Below, piece after piece: positions 1 through 7,458 of a DNA stretch of 64,000 nucleotides. Source of the stretch: Cedecea neteri (GTDB taxonomy: Bacteria; Pseudomonadota; Gammaproteobacteria; Enterobacterales; Enterobacteriaceae); assembly GCF_000758305.1 (NCBI RefSeq), contig NZ_CP009458.1, positions 3,410,001 through 3,474,000 on the forward strand, read 5' to 3'. The translations under genes and the position numbers were made by a program. The notes under the pieces are model-generated. The model saw only the letters and a program-made list of their open reading frames with translations. It had not been told where the DNA came from and ran no database searches. Every line of letters begins with the position of its first letter. Position 1 is the first letter of the stretch.

Positions 1-716
1 AACCAGCTCGGCAAAATCCCCCAGCCAAACCCCTGTTCCGCCATCTCAAGCAGCAGCAGTAAAGACGGAGACGACCAGATGGGGCCGCGCGCGGCGACCT
101 TGCCGGGGCGCACAAAGGTTTTAAGCACCAGCTGCCGCACGGTATGCAGCTCATCCATCCGCACCTCTGTCTGCTTCGCAAGCGGGTGATCGCGATGGAT
201 AAAAATAGTCATTTCTGCGCCGACCTGGAGACGGGCGACGGTGATATCCGGCGGGTAACTCTCCTGCACGCGCAGGACACCGACGTGGGCGCGACCGATC
301 TGTAGACTATCAATTACGTCTTCATCTTCGGCAATAATGCATTCAAATTCGATATCCGGATAACGATCGGAAAACTGCTGCAGGATGGATTCGTGGTGGG
401 CGGTTTGCCACATGTCGGAAAGCACAAAAGTCAGGCGTGGTTCGACGTTGTCTGCCAGCCGGACGGATACTTCATCCAACCGCTCGCTGGCGGCAAAAAT
501 CGCCTGCACATAGGGCAAAACCCGCTGCCCGTGCGGGGTGAGCGTTGGCTGCCTGGCGTGGCGGTCAAACAGGGTGACGCCGAGATCGGCCTCCAGGTTG
601 GCAATGGCGCTGCTGATGGTGGACTGGCTCTTTTTAAGCTTACGCGCGGCGGCGGAAAAAGAACCCGTTTCAACGGCCTGCAAAAATGCTTCCAGTGATT
701 CCGGGGAGTAACGCAT
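1..716 (-). CDS. LysR-family transcriptional regulator (partial, runs off left edge)
   Basis: The minus frame is open from an ATG at 716 to the window edge, giving 238 codons without the stop. The N-terminus (MRYSPESLEAFLQAVETGSF...) followed by SAAARKLKKSQSTISSAI and NLEADLGVTLFDR is a typical LysR winged-helix DNA-binding domain. The rest fits the start of the periplasmic-binding-like effector domain, with the conserved run EMAEQGFGWGILPSW near the edge. It is divergent from the PACE efflux gene starting at 805, an arrangement in which LysR proteins commonly control the neighbour. The ligand cannot be inferred. Confidence 0.9.
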   Translation of the reverse strand, partial: MRYSPESLEAFLQAVETGSFSAAARKLKKSQSTISSAIANLEADLGVTLFDRHARQPTLTPHGQRVLPYVQAIFAASERLDEVSVRLADNVEPRLTFVLSDMWQTAHHESILQQFSDRYPDIEFECIIAEDEDVIDSLQIGRAHVGVLRVQESYPPDITVARLQVGAEMTIFIHRDHPLAKQTEVRMDELHTVRQLVLKTFVRPGKVAARGPIWSSPSLLLLLEMAEQGFGWGILPSW

Positions 717-804
717 AAACTATCGCTTTTATCGATGGCTGTTAGCTATATCATATCAACAATTACGATGATAATGGCGGCCTTGTGAAAAAGGAGTCAT
801 CAAA

Positions 805-1260
805 ATGAAATCGCAAAACAACAGAAGCCTGTCTGAGCGCATTGTGCATGCCGTCGGCTTCGAGGCCATCGCCATCGGTATCTGTGCGCCAACGGCCGCG
901 TGGCTGATGAACAAACCGCTGTTCCAGATGGGCGCGCTGGCCATCATGCTGTCCACCGTCGCAATGGTCTGGAACATTATTTACAACGCCGGGTTTGATA
1001 AATTTTACCCGCCGTCACGCAAGCGTGGCATGGGGCTGCGCGTTGCCCACGCGCTGGGCTTTGAAGGGGGCTTTATTCTGATTGGCCTGCCGCTCGCCGC
1101 GTGGATGCTGAACGTCACGCTGCTCCAGGCGCTAATGGTAGAGATTGGTTTCTTCCTGTTCTTCCTGCCGTACACCGTGGCTTATAACTGGTGCTACGAC
1201 TGGCTGCGCGCCAAACGCTTTCAGAACGTGGCCAGCAGAGAGATGAAAAAACAGTCCTGA
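805..1260 (+). CDS. PACE-family efflux transporter (bacterial transmembrane pair protein)
   Basis: The 151-aa inner-membrane protein has four predicted hydrophobic segments built as two tandem BTP modules. Each module begins with the R-x-x-HA-x-GFE signature (around residues 12-20 and 79-87). The acidic residue in the first GFE, E20, corresponds to the glutamate shown to matter in the Acinetobacter AceI chlorhexidine exporter. By family it is a proton-coupled exporter of biocides such as chlorhexidine or of short-chain diamines. A strong AAGGAG sits just upstream of the ATG. It is divergent from a LysR regulator, the usual PACE context in enterobacteria. The substrate is unknown. Confidence 0.9.
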   Translation: MKSQNNRSLSERIVHAVGFEAIAIGICAPTAAWLMNKPLFQMGALAIMLSTVAMVWNIIYNAGFDKFYPPSRKRGMGLRVAHALGFEGGFILIGLPLAAWMLNVTLLQALMVEIGFFLFFLPYTVAYNWCYDWLRAKRFQNVASREMKKQS

Positions 1261-1360
1261 TTTGCAGGATTGTGCAAGCATCAAACAGGATTGCGCTACA
1301 GGAAAACGGGCGTGTTCGACGACACTTTAAGCGTCAAACACACCCCCTGGAGCGCAAAAA

Positions 1361-2779
1361 ATGAAAACCATCGACACCCTCTATATTAACGGTCAGCACG
1401 TCACGCCCCACGGCACTGAGGTGCTGACCTTAATTCATCCCGTCAGCGAACAACCTGTCGCTCAGGTTCGCCTGGCAGACGAAGAAGACACCCGCCTTGC
1501 CATCGCCGCCGCAAAAGCCGCTTTTCCGCAAATGCGCCTCTCCAGCCGCGAACAAAGAATGATTTGGCTGCAGCTGCTGCACGACGCCGTGAAAGCGCGT
1601 GAAGATGAGCTGGTGGAGACCATGGTGGATGAATACGGCTGCCCGGTCGCTTTCGCCCAAAGCACCGTGGCGCGCTCGTACAACAGCTTCCTGCAGGCTA
1701 TCGATCTGCTGAAAGACTATGCCTTTGAAACGCAGGCTGGAATGGCGAAAGTGGTCATGGAGCCGCTGGGCGTAGTGGGGCTCATTACCCCGTGGAACGC
1801 TAACTACGGATTTATCGCCGGCAAACTGTCGATGGTGATTGCCTCCGGCAGCACCGCAGTTATCAAGCCCAGCGAACTCAGCGCCCGGCAAACGGCGATC
1901 ATCACGGAATGCTTGCATGCAGCCGGGCTGCCCGACGGCGTGATTAATATCGTTACTGGTTTGGGCAATGTGGTTGGGGCGGAAATCACGCGTCACCCGG
2001 ACGTGGCTAAAATCTCGTTCACTGGCTCAACGGCGGTAGGCAAAACGATTGCCCGCGATGGGGCGGCCACCATGAAGCGCGTCACGCTTGAGCTTGGCGG
2101 CAAGTCTGCCAACGTGCTGCTGGACGATGCCGATCTGGACACCGCCATTCCTTTGGCGCTGCAGGTGATGAGCTGGAACAGCGGCCAGGCCTGTATCGCA
2201 GGGACACGGCTGCTGGTGCCAGAAAGCAAGCTTGCAGAAGTCAAAGCGCAAATTCTCAAACATCTGTCTATTCTGGTACCCGGCAACCCGCGGGATCCGA
2301 AAACGAACATCGGAGCCGCCGTGACTGCCCGCCAGTACCAGCGCGTGCAGGAGTATATTCGTAACGGAATGGCCGAAGGGGCGGAGCTGCTTTGCGGCGG
2401 AGAAGGGCGTCCAGAGGGGCTGGAAAGCGGTTACTTTGTAAAACCGACTGTGTTTGTGAACGTGCGTAACGACATGACCATCGCCCAGCAGGAAATTTTT
2501 GGCCCGGTGCTGTCGGTCATTACCTACCGCGATGATGCCGAAGCGGTGCAGATTGCCAACGATACGGTTTATGGCCTGCAGGCCTACGTCAGCGGGAAAG
2601 ATGCTGCACGCACTGCGGCCGTTGCCAGTCAGCTTATTGCGGGGCGCGTGTTCGTCAACGGCGTTTATGATGAACCGCTCGCGCCGTTCGGCGGTTTTAA
2701 ACAGTCCGGTCTTGGTCGTGAATTTGGTACTTACGGGCTGGAAGCGTATCTTGAACCCAAAGCCATCATGGGGCAGTAA
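1361..2779 (+). CDS. NAD(P)-dependent aldehyde dehydrogenase
   Basis: The 472-aa protein is a full-length ALDH-superfamily enzyme that would oxidise an aldehyde to a carboxylate. Visible family motifs are the cofactor-binding stretch ITPWNANYGFIAGKL, the FTGSTAVGK glycine motif, the general-base glutamate in LELGGKSAN, the catalytic cysteine in SGQACIAGTRL, and the C-terminal PFGGFKQSGLGREFG. The next gene, an AraC regulator, begins one base after its stop codon, so the two are almost certainly co-transcribed and translationally coupled. The substrate cannot be read from sequence; the regulator suggests an inducible catabolic or detoxification role. Confidence 0.93.
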   Translation: MKTIDTLYINGQHVTPHGTEVLTLIHPVSEQPVAQVRLADEEDTRLAIAAAKAAFPQMRLSSREQRMIWLQLLHDAVKAREDELVETMVDEYGCPVAFAQSTVARSYNSFLQAIDLLKDYAFETQAGMAKVVMEPLGVVGLITPWNANYGFIAGKLSMVIASGSTAVIKPSELSARQTAIITECLHAAGLPDGVINIVTGLGNVVGAEITRHPDVAKISFTGSTAVGKTIARDGAATMKRVTLELGGKSANVLLDDADLDTAIPLALQVMSWNSGQACIAGTRLLVPESKLAEVKAQILKHLSILVPGNPRDPKTNIGAAVTARQYQRVQEYIRNGMAEGAELLCGGEGRPEGLESGYFVKPTVFVNVRNDMTIAQQEIFGPVLSVITYRDDAEAVQIANDTVYGLQAYVSGKDAARTAAVASQLIAGRVFVNGVYDEPLAPFGGFKQSGLGREFGTYGLEAYLEPKAIMGQ

Positions 2780-2780
2780 T

Positions 2781-3710
2781 ATGCAACAATCTGAGCGGCC
2801 TTCGGGCCGCATTATTGAAGAGCTACACCAGCGCGTAGCCCGTCGTTACCCGGCGGGCGGCGGCGGGGTGAAAGAGCTGAGCTGCGCGCTGCCGTGGCTC
2901 AGCTTTATTCGCATTGAACAGCCGACTCTGCTCAATCGCGGGATGCTTTCTCCGTCCATGTGCATGGTGCTGCAGGGCAGCAAAAAAATGCTCATCGGTG
3001 ACAACGTCACGGAATACGGCCCTGGCAGCTATTCGCTGGCCGCCGTGGATATGCCGGTGTCCGGGCAGGTGACCCGTGCCAGCGAAGCAGAGCCTTACTA
3101 CGGCGTGCGTATCGATCTCGACGGGAAAGAAATTGCCGACCTGATCATGAACATGAACGTGGTGCTGCCGGACGGCAACGGGGAGAAAACCGGGGCCTGG
3201 GTCGCCGCCGCGGAAGAAGAACTCCAGGCCGCTTTTCTGCGCCTGGTCACGCTGCTGGACAGCCCGCAGCATCTGAATGCTCTCGCGCCGCTCATCAAGC
3301 AAGAAATACTTTACCGGCTGGTTATCGCTCCCGCCGGGGCTTCATTCTGGAAACAGGCGTTGGGCTGGTCGCAGGGCAAAGGCGTGGGGGAAGCCATTAA
3401 CTGGATCAAAGAGAATTACGCCGAGCCGCTGGTTATTGATGAGCTGGCGAAGCGCGTGGGAATGAGCGCCTCCAGCCTGCATCACCGCTTCAAAGCCCTG
3501 ACGATCATGAGCCCGCTGCAGTACCAAAAGCAGCTTCGCCTGCTGGAGGCTCGCCGCCGTTTATTGAGTTGCGAAGGTGATGTGGCAAGCATTGCCTGGA
3601 AGGTGGGCTATGACTCTCCCTCCCAGTTTAACCGGGAATACCGCCGGGCATTTGGCGCGTCGCCGCTGCAGGACATTGATGCCCTGCGCCAGCAGGGCAC
3701 CTCGTTCTAG
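2781..3710 (+). CDS. AraC-family transcriptional regulator (AraC_N plus HTH_18)
   Basis: The 309-aa regulator begins at ATG 2781, one base after the aldehyde dehydrogenase stop. The open frame extends upstream to 2499, but that part lies inside the ALDH gene and is rejected. The N-terminal half is a cupin-like AraC_N domain (SMCMVLQGSKKMLIGDNV, YSLAAVDMPVSGQ). The C-terminal half has two helix-turn-helices (IDELAKRVGMSASSLHHRFK and VASIAWKVGYDSPSQFNREYRRAFG). By position it probably responds to the aldehyde or its precursor and controls the pair. Its last bases overlap the 3' end of tam on the opposite strand. Confidence 0.92.
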   Translation: MQQSERPSGRIIEELHQRVARRYPAGGGGVKELSCALPWLSFIRIEQPTLLNRGMLSPSMCMVLQGSKKMLIGDNVTEYGPGSYSLAAVDMPVSGQVTRASEAEPYYGVRIDLDGKEIADLIMNMNVVLPDGNGEKTGAWVAAAEEELQAAFLRLVTLLDSPQHLNALAPLIKQEILYRLVIAPAGASFWKQALGWSQGKGVGEAINWIKENYAEPLVIDELAKRVGMSASSLHHRFKALTIMSPLQYQKQLRLLEARRRLLSCEGDVASIAWKVGYDSPSQFNREYRRAFGASPLQDIDALRQQGTSF

Positions 3711-4465
3711 ACCGTTTTCCGCGCCACAATAAACAGGCGAGGGAACGGCATCAGCACGTTACCGTCATGCTGCTTGCGGTAGGCGCGCTGCAGCAGCTGG
3801 TGGTAGCGCTCAAGAAACGCTTCCTGTTGAATCGAGTCCAACCCGTTCAGGTAAGGGCGCAGGCCCGTCGAGCTTAACCATTCAATGATGGCGCGGGCCG
3901 ACGGCATGACGTGGAAATACGTCGTGCGCCAGATATCCACTGTGCAGCCGCTTTCGGCCAGCAGATCGTAATATTCCTGAGCCGTCAGCAAGGCTTCGCG
4001 GCTTGAACGTGAGATCCCCAGTTCATCTGCCACCTGGCGCATCAAGGTATGCGTCGGTTCCTGCCAGTTATCGGGCATTTGCACCGCCAGCACGCCGCCG
4101 TCTGCCAGCTGCGCGGCGAGATGCGGGAAGACCTGCTTATGGTTGGCTATCCACTGTAGAGAGGCGTTGGCGAAGATCACATCCTGCTTCACCGCGGGCT
4201 GCCAGGTAGCGATATCCGCCTCTTCAAAGCGGCAGTCAGGCAGCGCGGCACCGGCTTTGGCGAGCATCGCGGGAGAGTTATCCAGCCCGGTAATTGTGGC
4301 CTTTGGCGCCAGATTACGCAGCAGCGCCGTGGAGTTGCCGGGGCCGCAGCCCAAATCGGTAAAGGTGTTTGCTCCAGGGTGGTTAATTCGGGCAACCAAC
4401 TCAGCGGCCGGGCGGGTACGTTCAGCTTCAAACTGCAAATAGAGCGCGGGGTTCCAGTCCTGCAT
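3707..4465 (-). CDS. tam: Trans-aconitate 2-methyltransferase
   Basis: The 252-aa class I SAM-dependent methyltransferase matches Tam along its whole length: MQDWNPALYLQFEAERTRPAAEL at the N-terminus, the SAM-binding loop DLGCGPGNST, LDNSPAML, then NASLQWI and MPDNWQEPTH. Tam methylates trans-aconitate, an inhibitory isomer formed from cis-aconitate of the TCA cycle, in the cytosol. The gene is convergent with the AraC regulator and the two overlap by four bases at their 3' ends. Confidence 0.93.
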   Translation of the reverse strand: MQDWNPALYLQFEAERTRPAAELVARINHPGANTFTDLGCGPGNSTALLRNLAPKATITGLDNSPAMLAKAGAALPDCRFEEADIATWQPAVKQDVIFANASLQWIANHKQVFPHLAAQLADGGVLAVQMPDNWQEPTHTLMRQVADELGISRSSREALLTAQEYYDLLAESGCTVDIWRTTYFHVMPSARAIIEWLSSTGLRPYLNGLDSIQQEAFLERYHQLLQRAYRKQHDGNVLMPFPRLFIVARKTV

Positions 4466-4531
4466 CGTTTTATCCTCTTTGCTTTGCTAACATTGCCGAC
4501 AAATTATTTTATACGCTATTGAAGGTAACGC

Positions 4532-4822
4532 ATGGCTAAACATCCGGTTGGCAAATATTTGAGACTAGAGCTCACCCATAACGACAATGACCTGCTGATT
4601 TATGTGGTGAAGGGCAGCCGCATCGAAGACATGCCGCCTGACGAAGATGAGGATTATCCTGGGGAAATGCACCTGGCGATGCCGAAAATGAACCGGGAGC
4701 TGGATGCCGAGCTGGCGCGTTTGCTGGATGAAGCCTCCGGTGGTGATGTTATCGTGATTATCTGTGCCGCTGACAGCGTGTTTGAGCACGGTTTTTCGCA
4801 GGTCAGGGCGCTGCGTAAATAA
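4532..4822 (+). CDS. Small acidic hypothetical protein
   Basis: I do not recognise this 96-aa protein. It has a short basic start (MAKHPVGKYLRLEL), a very acidic middle (MPPDEDEDYPGEMH) and a hydrophobic stretch near the end (GGDVIVIICAAD). No signal peptide or cysteine motif is visible. A GAAGG Shine-Dalgarno precedes the ATG. It is divergent from tam and convergent with ydfZ. Soluble and probably cytosolic is all that can be said. Confidence 0.75.
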   Translation: MAKHPVGKYLRLELTHNDNDLLIYVVKGSRIEDMPPDEDEDYPGEMHLAMPKMNRELDAELARLLDEASGGDVIVIICAADSVFEHGFSQVRALRK

Positions 4823-4861
4823 AATCAGTTACCCGGCGGCAGGCCGGGTAATTTTTAGCAA

Positions 4862-5068
4862 TTAATGTAAGCCCAGGCGGAATAACTCCGTCGGTTCAAA
4901 TTGCCCTTCACAACCTTCCACTTCCACGCATTTGCTGCGGCGAATTTGCTCGGCATTCTTACCTTCACCGTGAATGGCTTTAATCAGCCCGGTTTTGCCT
5001 GTGCCGTTAATCAAAACGCGGCTGCCGGTAGTAATGGCGTTACGGTTGCGGTCCCAGGTCATCATCAT
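4862..5068 (-). CDS. ydfZ: YdfZ-family small protein
   Basis: The 68-aa protein matches E. coli YdfZ: TWDRNRNAITTGSRVLINGTGKTG, then AEQIRRSKCVEVEGCE and a C-terminal LFRLGLH. E. coli YdfZ has been reported as selenium-associated and FNR-activated, but its function is not settled. The first ATG (5068) is chosen because a minus-strand AGGAG lies nine bases upstream. The in-frame GTG at 5077 directly follows that AGGAG and cannot be its start. Confidence 0.88.
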   Translation of the reverse strand: MMMTWDRNRNAITTGSRVLINGTGKTGLIKAIHGEGKNAEQIRRSKCVEVEGCEGQFEPTELFRLGLH

Positions 5069-5335
5069 GTTGAGCACTCCTCTTAACGAATGAAACAGTT
5101 TGACCGGAGCCTATTTAAGGCCGATGCGAGGCGGGATTCATTAATCAAAATCAAATTGTATGATGAATTGGCTATTATTTTGCGATGAGTAAAGTGGACA
5201 GAATAATTTCCACCAGGTGGTTTTTCTCCATAATTAACTCAAGCGAAACGGCTGGTTACGTATTACTGGTTTAGAATATGACTTTAGACACACTCTTTTG
5301 GCATAGTGATTAACCTGTGTTGTCAGGAGCTTACT

Positions 5336-6238
5336 ATGGATCGTCGCCATTTTATTACCTGTGTTACTGCTGGTTTACTCGCGGCTAAAGCGGGTGTTTC
5401 TTTTGCTGCATCGGGCGTGAAGCGCACGGTTATTCCGCTGTGGAAAGGCACACCTCCCGGCGGCGGTGGGCCGACAGGAAGTATCCAGACTTCGGCGCGC
5501 GGGGCGCAAAGCAATATTGCGATCCCGATTCTGACCGTGATTGAACCGGAGTCACCTAATGGCCATGCCGTGCTGGTGGCTGCGGGCGGGGGATATAAAC
5601 GCATTGAAATGGGGTCAGAAGCCTGGCCTGCGGCAGAATGGCTGGTGGCGCGTGGGTATACGGCTTACGTGCTGAGCTACCGTTTGCCGTCGGAAGGCTG
5701 GGCTGACGGCAATCTGGTTGCTTTGCAGGACGCGCAGCGCGCCTTAAGAATCGTGCGCGATCGTGAACATAACGTCAGCGTACTGGGCTTTTCCGCCGGT
5801 GGGCATCTGCTTGGCCTCGCCGCTACGCGTCCCGATTTCCGCTCGTATCCAAAGCAGGATCGTTTAGATGATAAACCCGCTTTTGCTGACAAGGCCGCGT
5901 TAATTTATCCGGTTATTACGCTGGAAAAACCTTACGAGCACACCTCCACGCACAAGATTCTTGTCGGTAAGGATGCTTCATCATCTGAGAACGCCGCCTG
6001 GTCCGTGCAGAATTATGTCACCCCGCATTCGCCGCCGTTCTTCCTGGTCCAGGCAGAAGACGACCCCATTTCCGACCCGCAAAATACGCTGATTATGGCC
6101 GCAGCCTGCGAGCAGCAGCATGTTCCGGTTGAAATGCACCGCTACAGCAGCGGCGGCCACGGTTTTGGTATGGGTAAACCCGGCACGCCGACCGTGAAAT
6201 GGCCCGAGCATTACGCGAAATGGCTGGCGAAAAGTTAG
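5336..6238 (+). CDS. Tat-exported alpha/beta hydrolase (esterase-like)
   Basis: The 300-aa hydrolase starts at ATG 5336, ten codons after an earlier in-frame ATG, because a CAGGAG sits just upstream. The N-terminus MDRRHFITCVTAGLLAAKAGVSFA has a twin arginine, a hydrophobic core and an SFA-A cleavage site, so export to the periplasm by Tat is likely. The fold shows the nucleophile elbow GFSAGGHL, an acid in QAEDDPIS and the histidine in SGGHGFG, as in the acetyl-xylan-esterase/BD-FAE-like alpha/beta hydrolases. The substrate is probably an acylated sugar or short ester. It stands alone with no obvious operon partner. Confidence 0.85.
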   Translation: MDRRHFITCVTAGLLAAKAGVSFAASGVKRTVIPLWKGTPPGGGGPTGSIQTSARGAQSNIAIPILTVIEPESPNGHAVLVAAGGGYKRIEMGSEAWPAAEWLVARGYTAYVLSYRLPSEGWADGNLVALQDAQRALRIVRDREHNVSVLGFSAGGHLLGLAATRPDFRSYPKQDRLDDKPAFADKAALIYPVITLEKPYEHTSTHKILVGKDASSSENAAWSVQNYVTPHSPPFFLVQAEDDPISDPQNTLIMAAACEQQHVPVEMHRYSSGGHGFGMGKPGTPTVKWPEHYAKWLAKS

Positions 6239-6386
6239 CGCCGGATCGTTATCTAAAATAAGTATTACGTAGCCCCCTCAAGAATTTCCCCCGCAATCCG
6301 ATATCCATAGGGATGTATTTCGGCAGGATGCCGTTTCCCATTCCCAATGATGGCACGCAAATAACAATTAACTTTACGTGGTCAAT

Positions 6387-6644
6387 ATGGATATCAACGA
6401 AAAAATCAAAACCTTTGGTGAGGCTCTTAAAAACCGGCTCGATTCGTCACTCATTGACTTCGCGCTGGAATATATCGACTTCTCAGAAAATGTACTGGCT
6501 TTTGAAACGCTGTGTGGACATATCGCAAATTATCAGGTGCGTATTAGCCCTGATGAGTACAGGCAGGTATTGGATATTGCGGGGCTACTGGAGATCGATA
6601 ATCAATATGCTGAAATCGATCCCCTGAGAAATTTATTAAATTAA
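6387..6644 (+). CDS. MafI-family immunity-like protein (orphan)
   Basis: The 85-aa, mostly helical acidic protein (MDINEKIKTFGEALKNRL, ALEYIDFSENVLAFETLC, PDEYRQVLDIAGLL) resembles MafI immunity proteins, which neutralise polymorphic MafB-type toxins. No toxin gene or fragment is visible on either side. The ATG at 6387 is preferred over the GTG at 6378, although neither has a good Shine-Dalgarno. Base composition is lower in GC than the neighbours, suggesting transfer. The family call is from recall of the motif and has moderate certainty. Confidence 0.7.
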   Translation: MDINEKIKTFGEALKNRLDSSLIDFALEYIDFSENVLAFETLCGHIANYQVRISPDEYRQVLDIAGLLEIDNQYAEIDPLRNLLN

Positions 6645-6689
6645 ACCCTTTCGGTCTTAAGGATATCCAGCCTCAGGGTTGGATTATCC

Positions 6690-7049
6690 TTAGTGCTGAT
6701 AAAAAATATCGCCCGCCATTGCCTGAAGGATTTTTCCTTCGGCGTCGGTAATTAAGACGTAGTTGCCGCCCATGTAAGTCCAGTGACTACCGGCCTGTGG
6801 TGCAGGAAGATGGCGAAGCTGCCAGCTTTTGATGTTATAGGGTTCGGTACGATAGATGTCTGGCGCAATGTCGCCGATCTTGTACATTTTGAAATCTGAG
6901 GAGAATTCTTTCAGTTCATAGGACTGTGCCGACGTGCCCGGTGCCGTCGCTTTTAGTTGCTTGTCCCCTGAATAGGCAAAGGCCAGAGAGGGCAGCGCGC
7001 CCGCGAGCCATACCGCTGTTAATACCGCTACTTTTGTTGACTTGCGCAT
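6690..7049 (-). CDS. RcnB-like periplasmic protein
   Basis: The 119-aa secreted protein has an N-terminal signal peptide (MRKSTKVAVLTAVWLAGALPSLAFA) and a compact C-terminal domain (LRHLPAPQAGSHWTYMGGNYVLITDAEGKILQ) typical of the RcnB family. RcnB itself is a periplasmic factor in nickel/cobalt homeostasis, but most paralogues are of unknown role and no metal site is evident here. The start at 7049 is fixed by a TGGAG six bases upstream and by the signal peptide; longer in-frame starts to 7106 would bury it. No rcnA gene is adjacent. Confidence 0.83.
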   Translation of the reverse strand: MRKSTKVAVLTAVWLAGALPSLAFAYSGDKQLKATAPGTSAQSYELKEFSSDFKMYKIGDIAPDIYRTEPYNIKSWQLRHLPAPQAGSHWTYMGGNYVLITDAEGKILQAMAGDIFYQH

Positions 7050-7180
7050 AAATTCTCCAGAGTGAATCCAGTCTGCTTTTGTTGATTCCATATAGGAAGA
7101 CAACAAATTGTGCCGATTTACTCATTACGCGCTGTATTTTTTTGTTAGCAAATCCTCCACCGCGGTGGGGCAGAAATGAA

Positions 7181-7216
7181 AACGCCTCCCGGAAAGTTTA
7201 TTTCGCGAGAGGCGTT
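7181..7216 (-). terminator. Intrinsic terminator downstream of mgtS
   Basis: An eight-base inverted repeat (AACGCCTC at 7181-7188, GAGGCGTT at 7209-7216) is followed on the minus strand by TTTTCATTT. It lies 26 bases beyond the mgtS stop and would end its short transcript. Confidence 0.6.
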
Positions 7217-7241
7217 GTAGGTGGGGGAAGGTCACCGTTCA

Positions 7242-7337
7242 TTAGTCATCCCATTTGTGGCTAAACCAGGCGGCAAGAAAACCGGAAAATAAGATGAATC
7301 CCAGTACTGCCATAAATACGTTCATGTTCCCTAACAT
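7242..7337 (-). CDS. mgtS: MgtS small membrane protein (31 aa)
   Basis: This short gene encodes MLGNMNVFMAVLGFILFSG followed by FLAAWFSHKWDD, matching my recall of E. coli MgtS (formerly YneM) at nearly every position. MgtS is a single-pass inner-membrane protein made under magnesium limitation; it protects the MgtA importer from degradation and affects PitA. A GGAGG lies eight bases before the ATG. A PhoP-type box and -10 lie upstream, which fits the known PhoPQ control. Confidence 0.9.
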   Translation of the reverse strand: MLGNMNVFMAVLGFILFSGFLAAWFSHKWDD

Positions 7338-7415
7338 AGTTAATCCTCCAGGTTACTGCATTTCTATAGAAATACCTCGCGTGATAAAAAAGGGTTTACT
7401 CAGATGAGTGGAGCT

Positions 7416-7450
7416 ATCATACCGTACACAACTTAAACAATCCCTAACCG
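7416..7450 (-). promoter_or_regulatory. PhoP box and -10 element of mgtS
   Basis: On the minus strand the sequence CGGTTA-N5-TGTTTA (7450 down to 7434) resembles the direct-repeat PhoP box (T/G)GTTTA-N5-(T/G)GTTTA. Twelve bases further on is TATGAT (7421-7416), a good -10. This box-to-minus-10 spacing is what PhoP-activated promoters normally show, with the box in place of a -35. The call is from sequence and position only. Confidence 0.65.
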
Positions 7451-7458
7451 CTGGTAAA

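Noticed and set aside
2499..2780. Upstream extension of the AraC regulator frame into the aldehyde dehydrogenase gene
   Set aside because: The family start is at ATG 2781, right after the ALDH stop; the extension lies wholly inside a clear ALDH coding region in another frame.
5069..5077. GTG start for ydfZ at 5077
   Set aside because: The GTG directly follows the AGGAG that serves the ATG at 5068.
6313..6627. 104-codon frame overlapping the MafI-like gene
   Set aside because: The sequence has no family resemblance and the overlapping frame gives the better protein.
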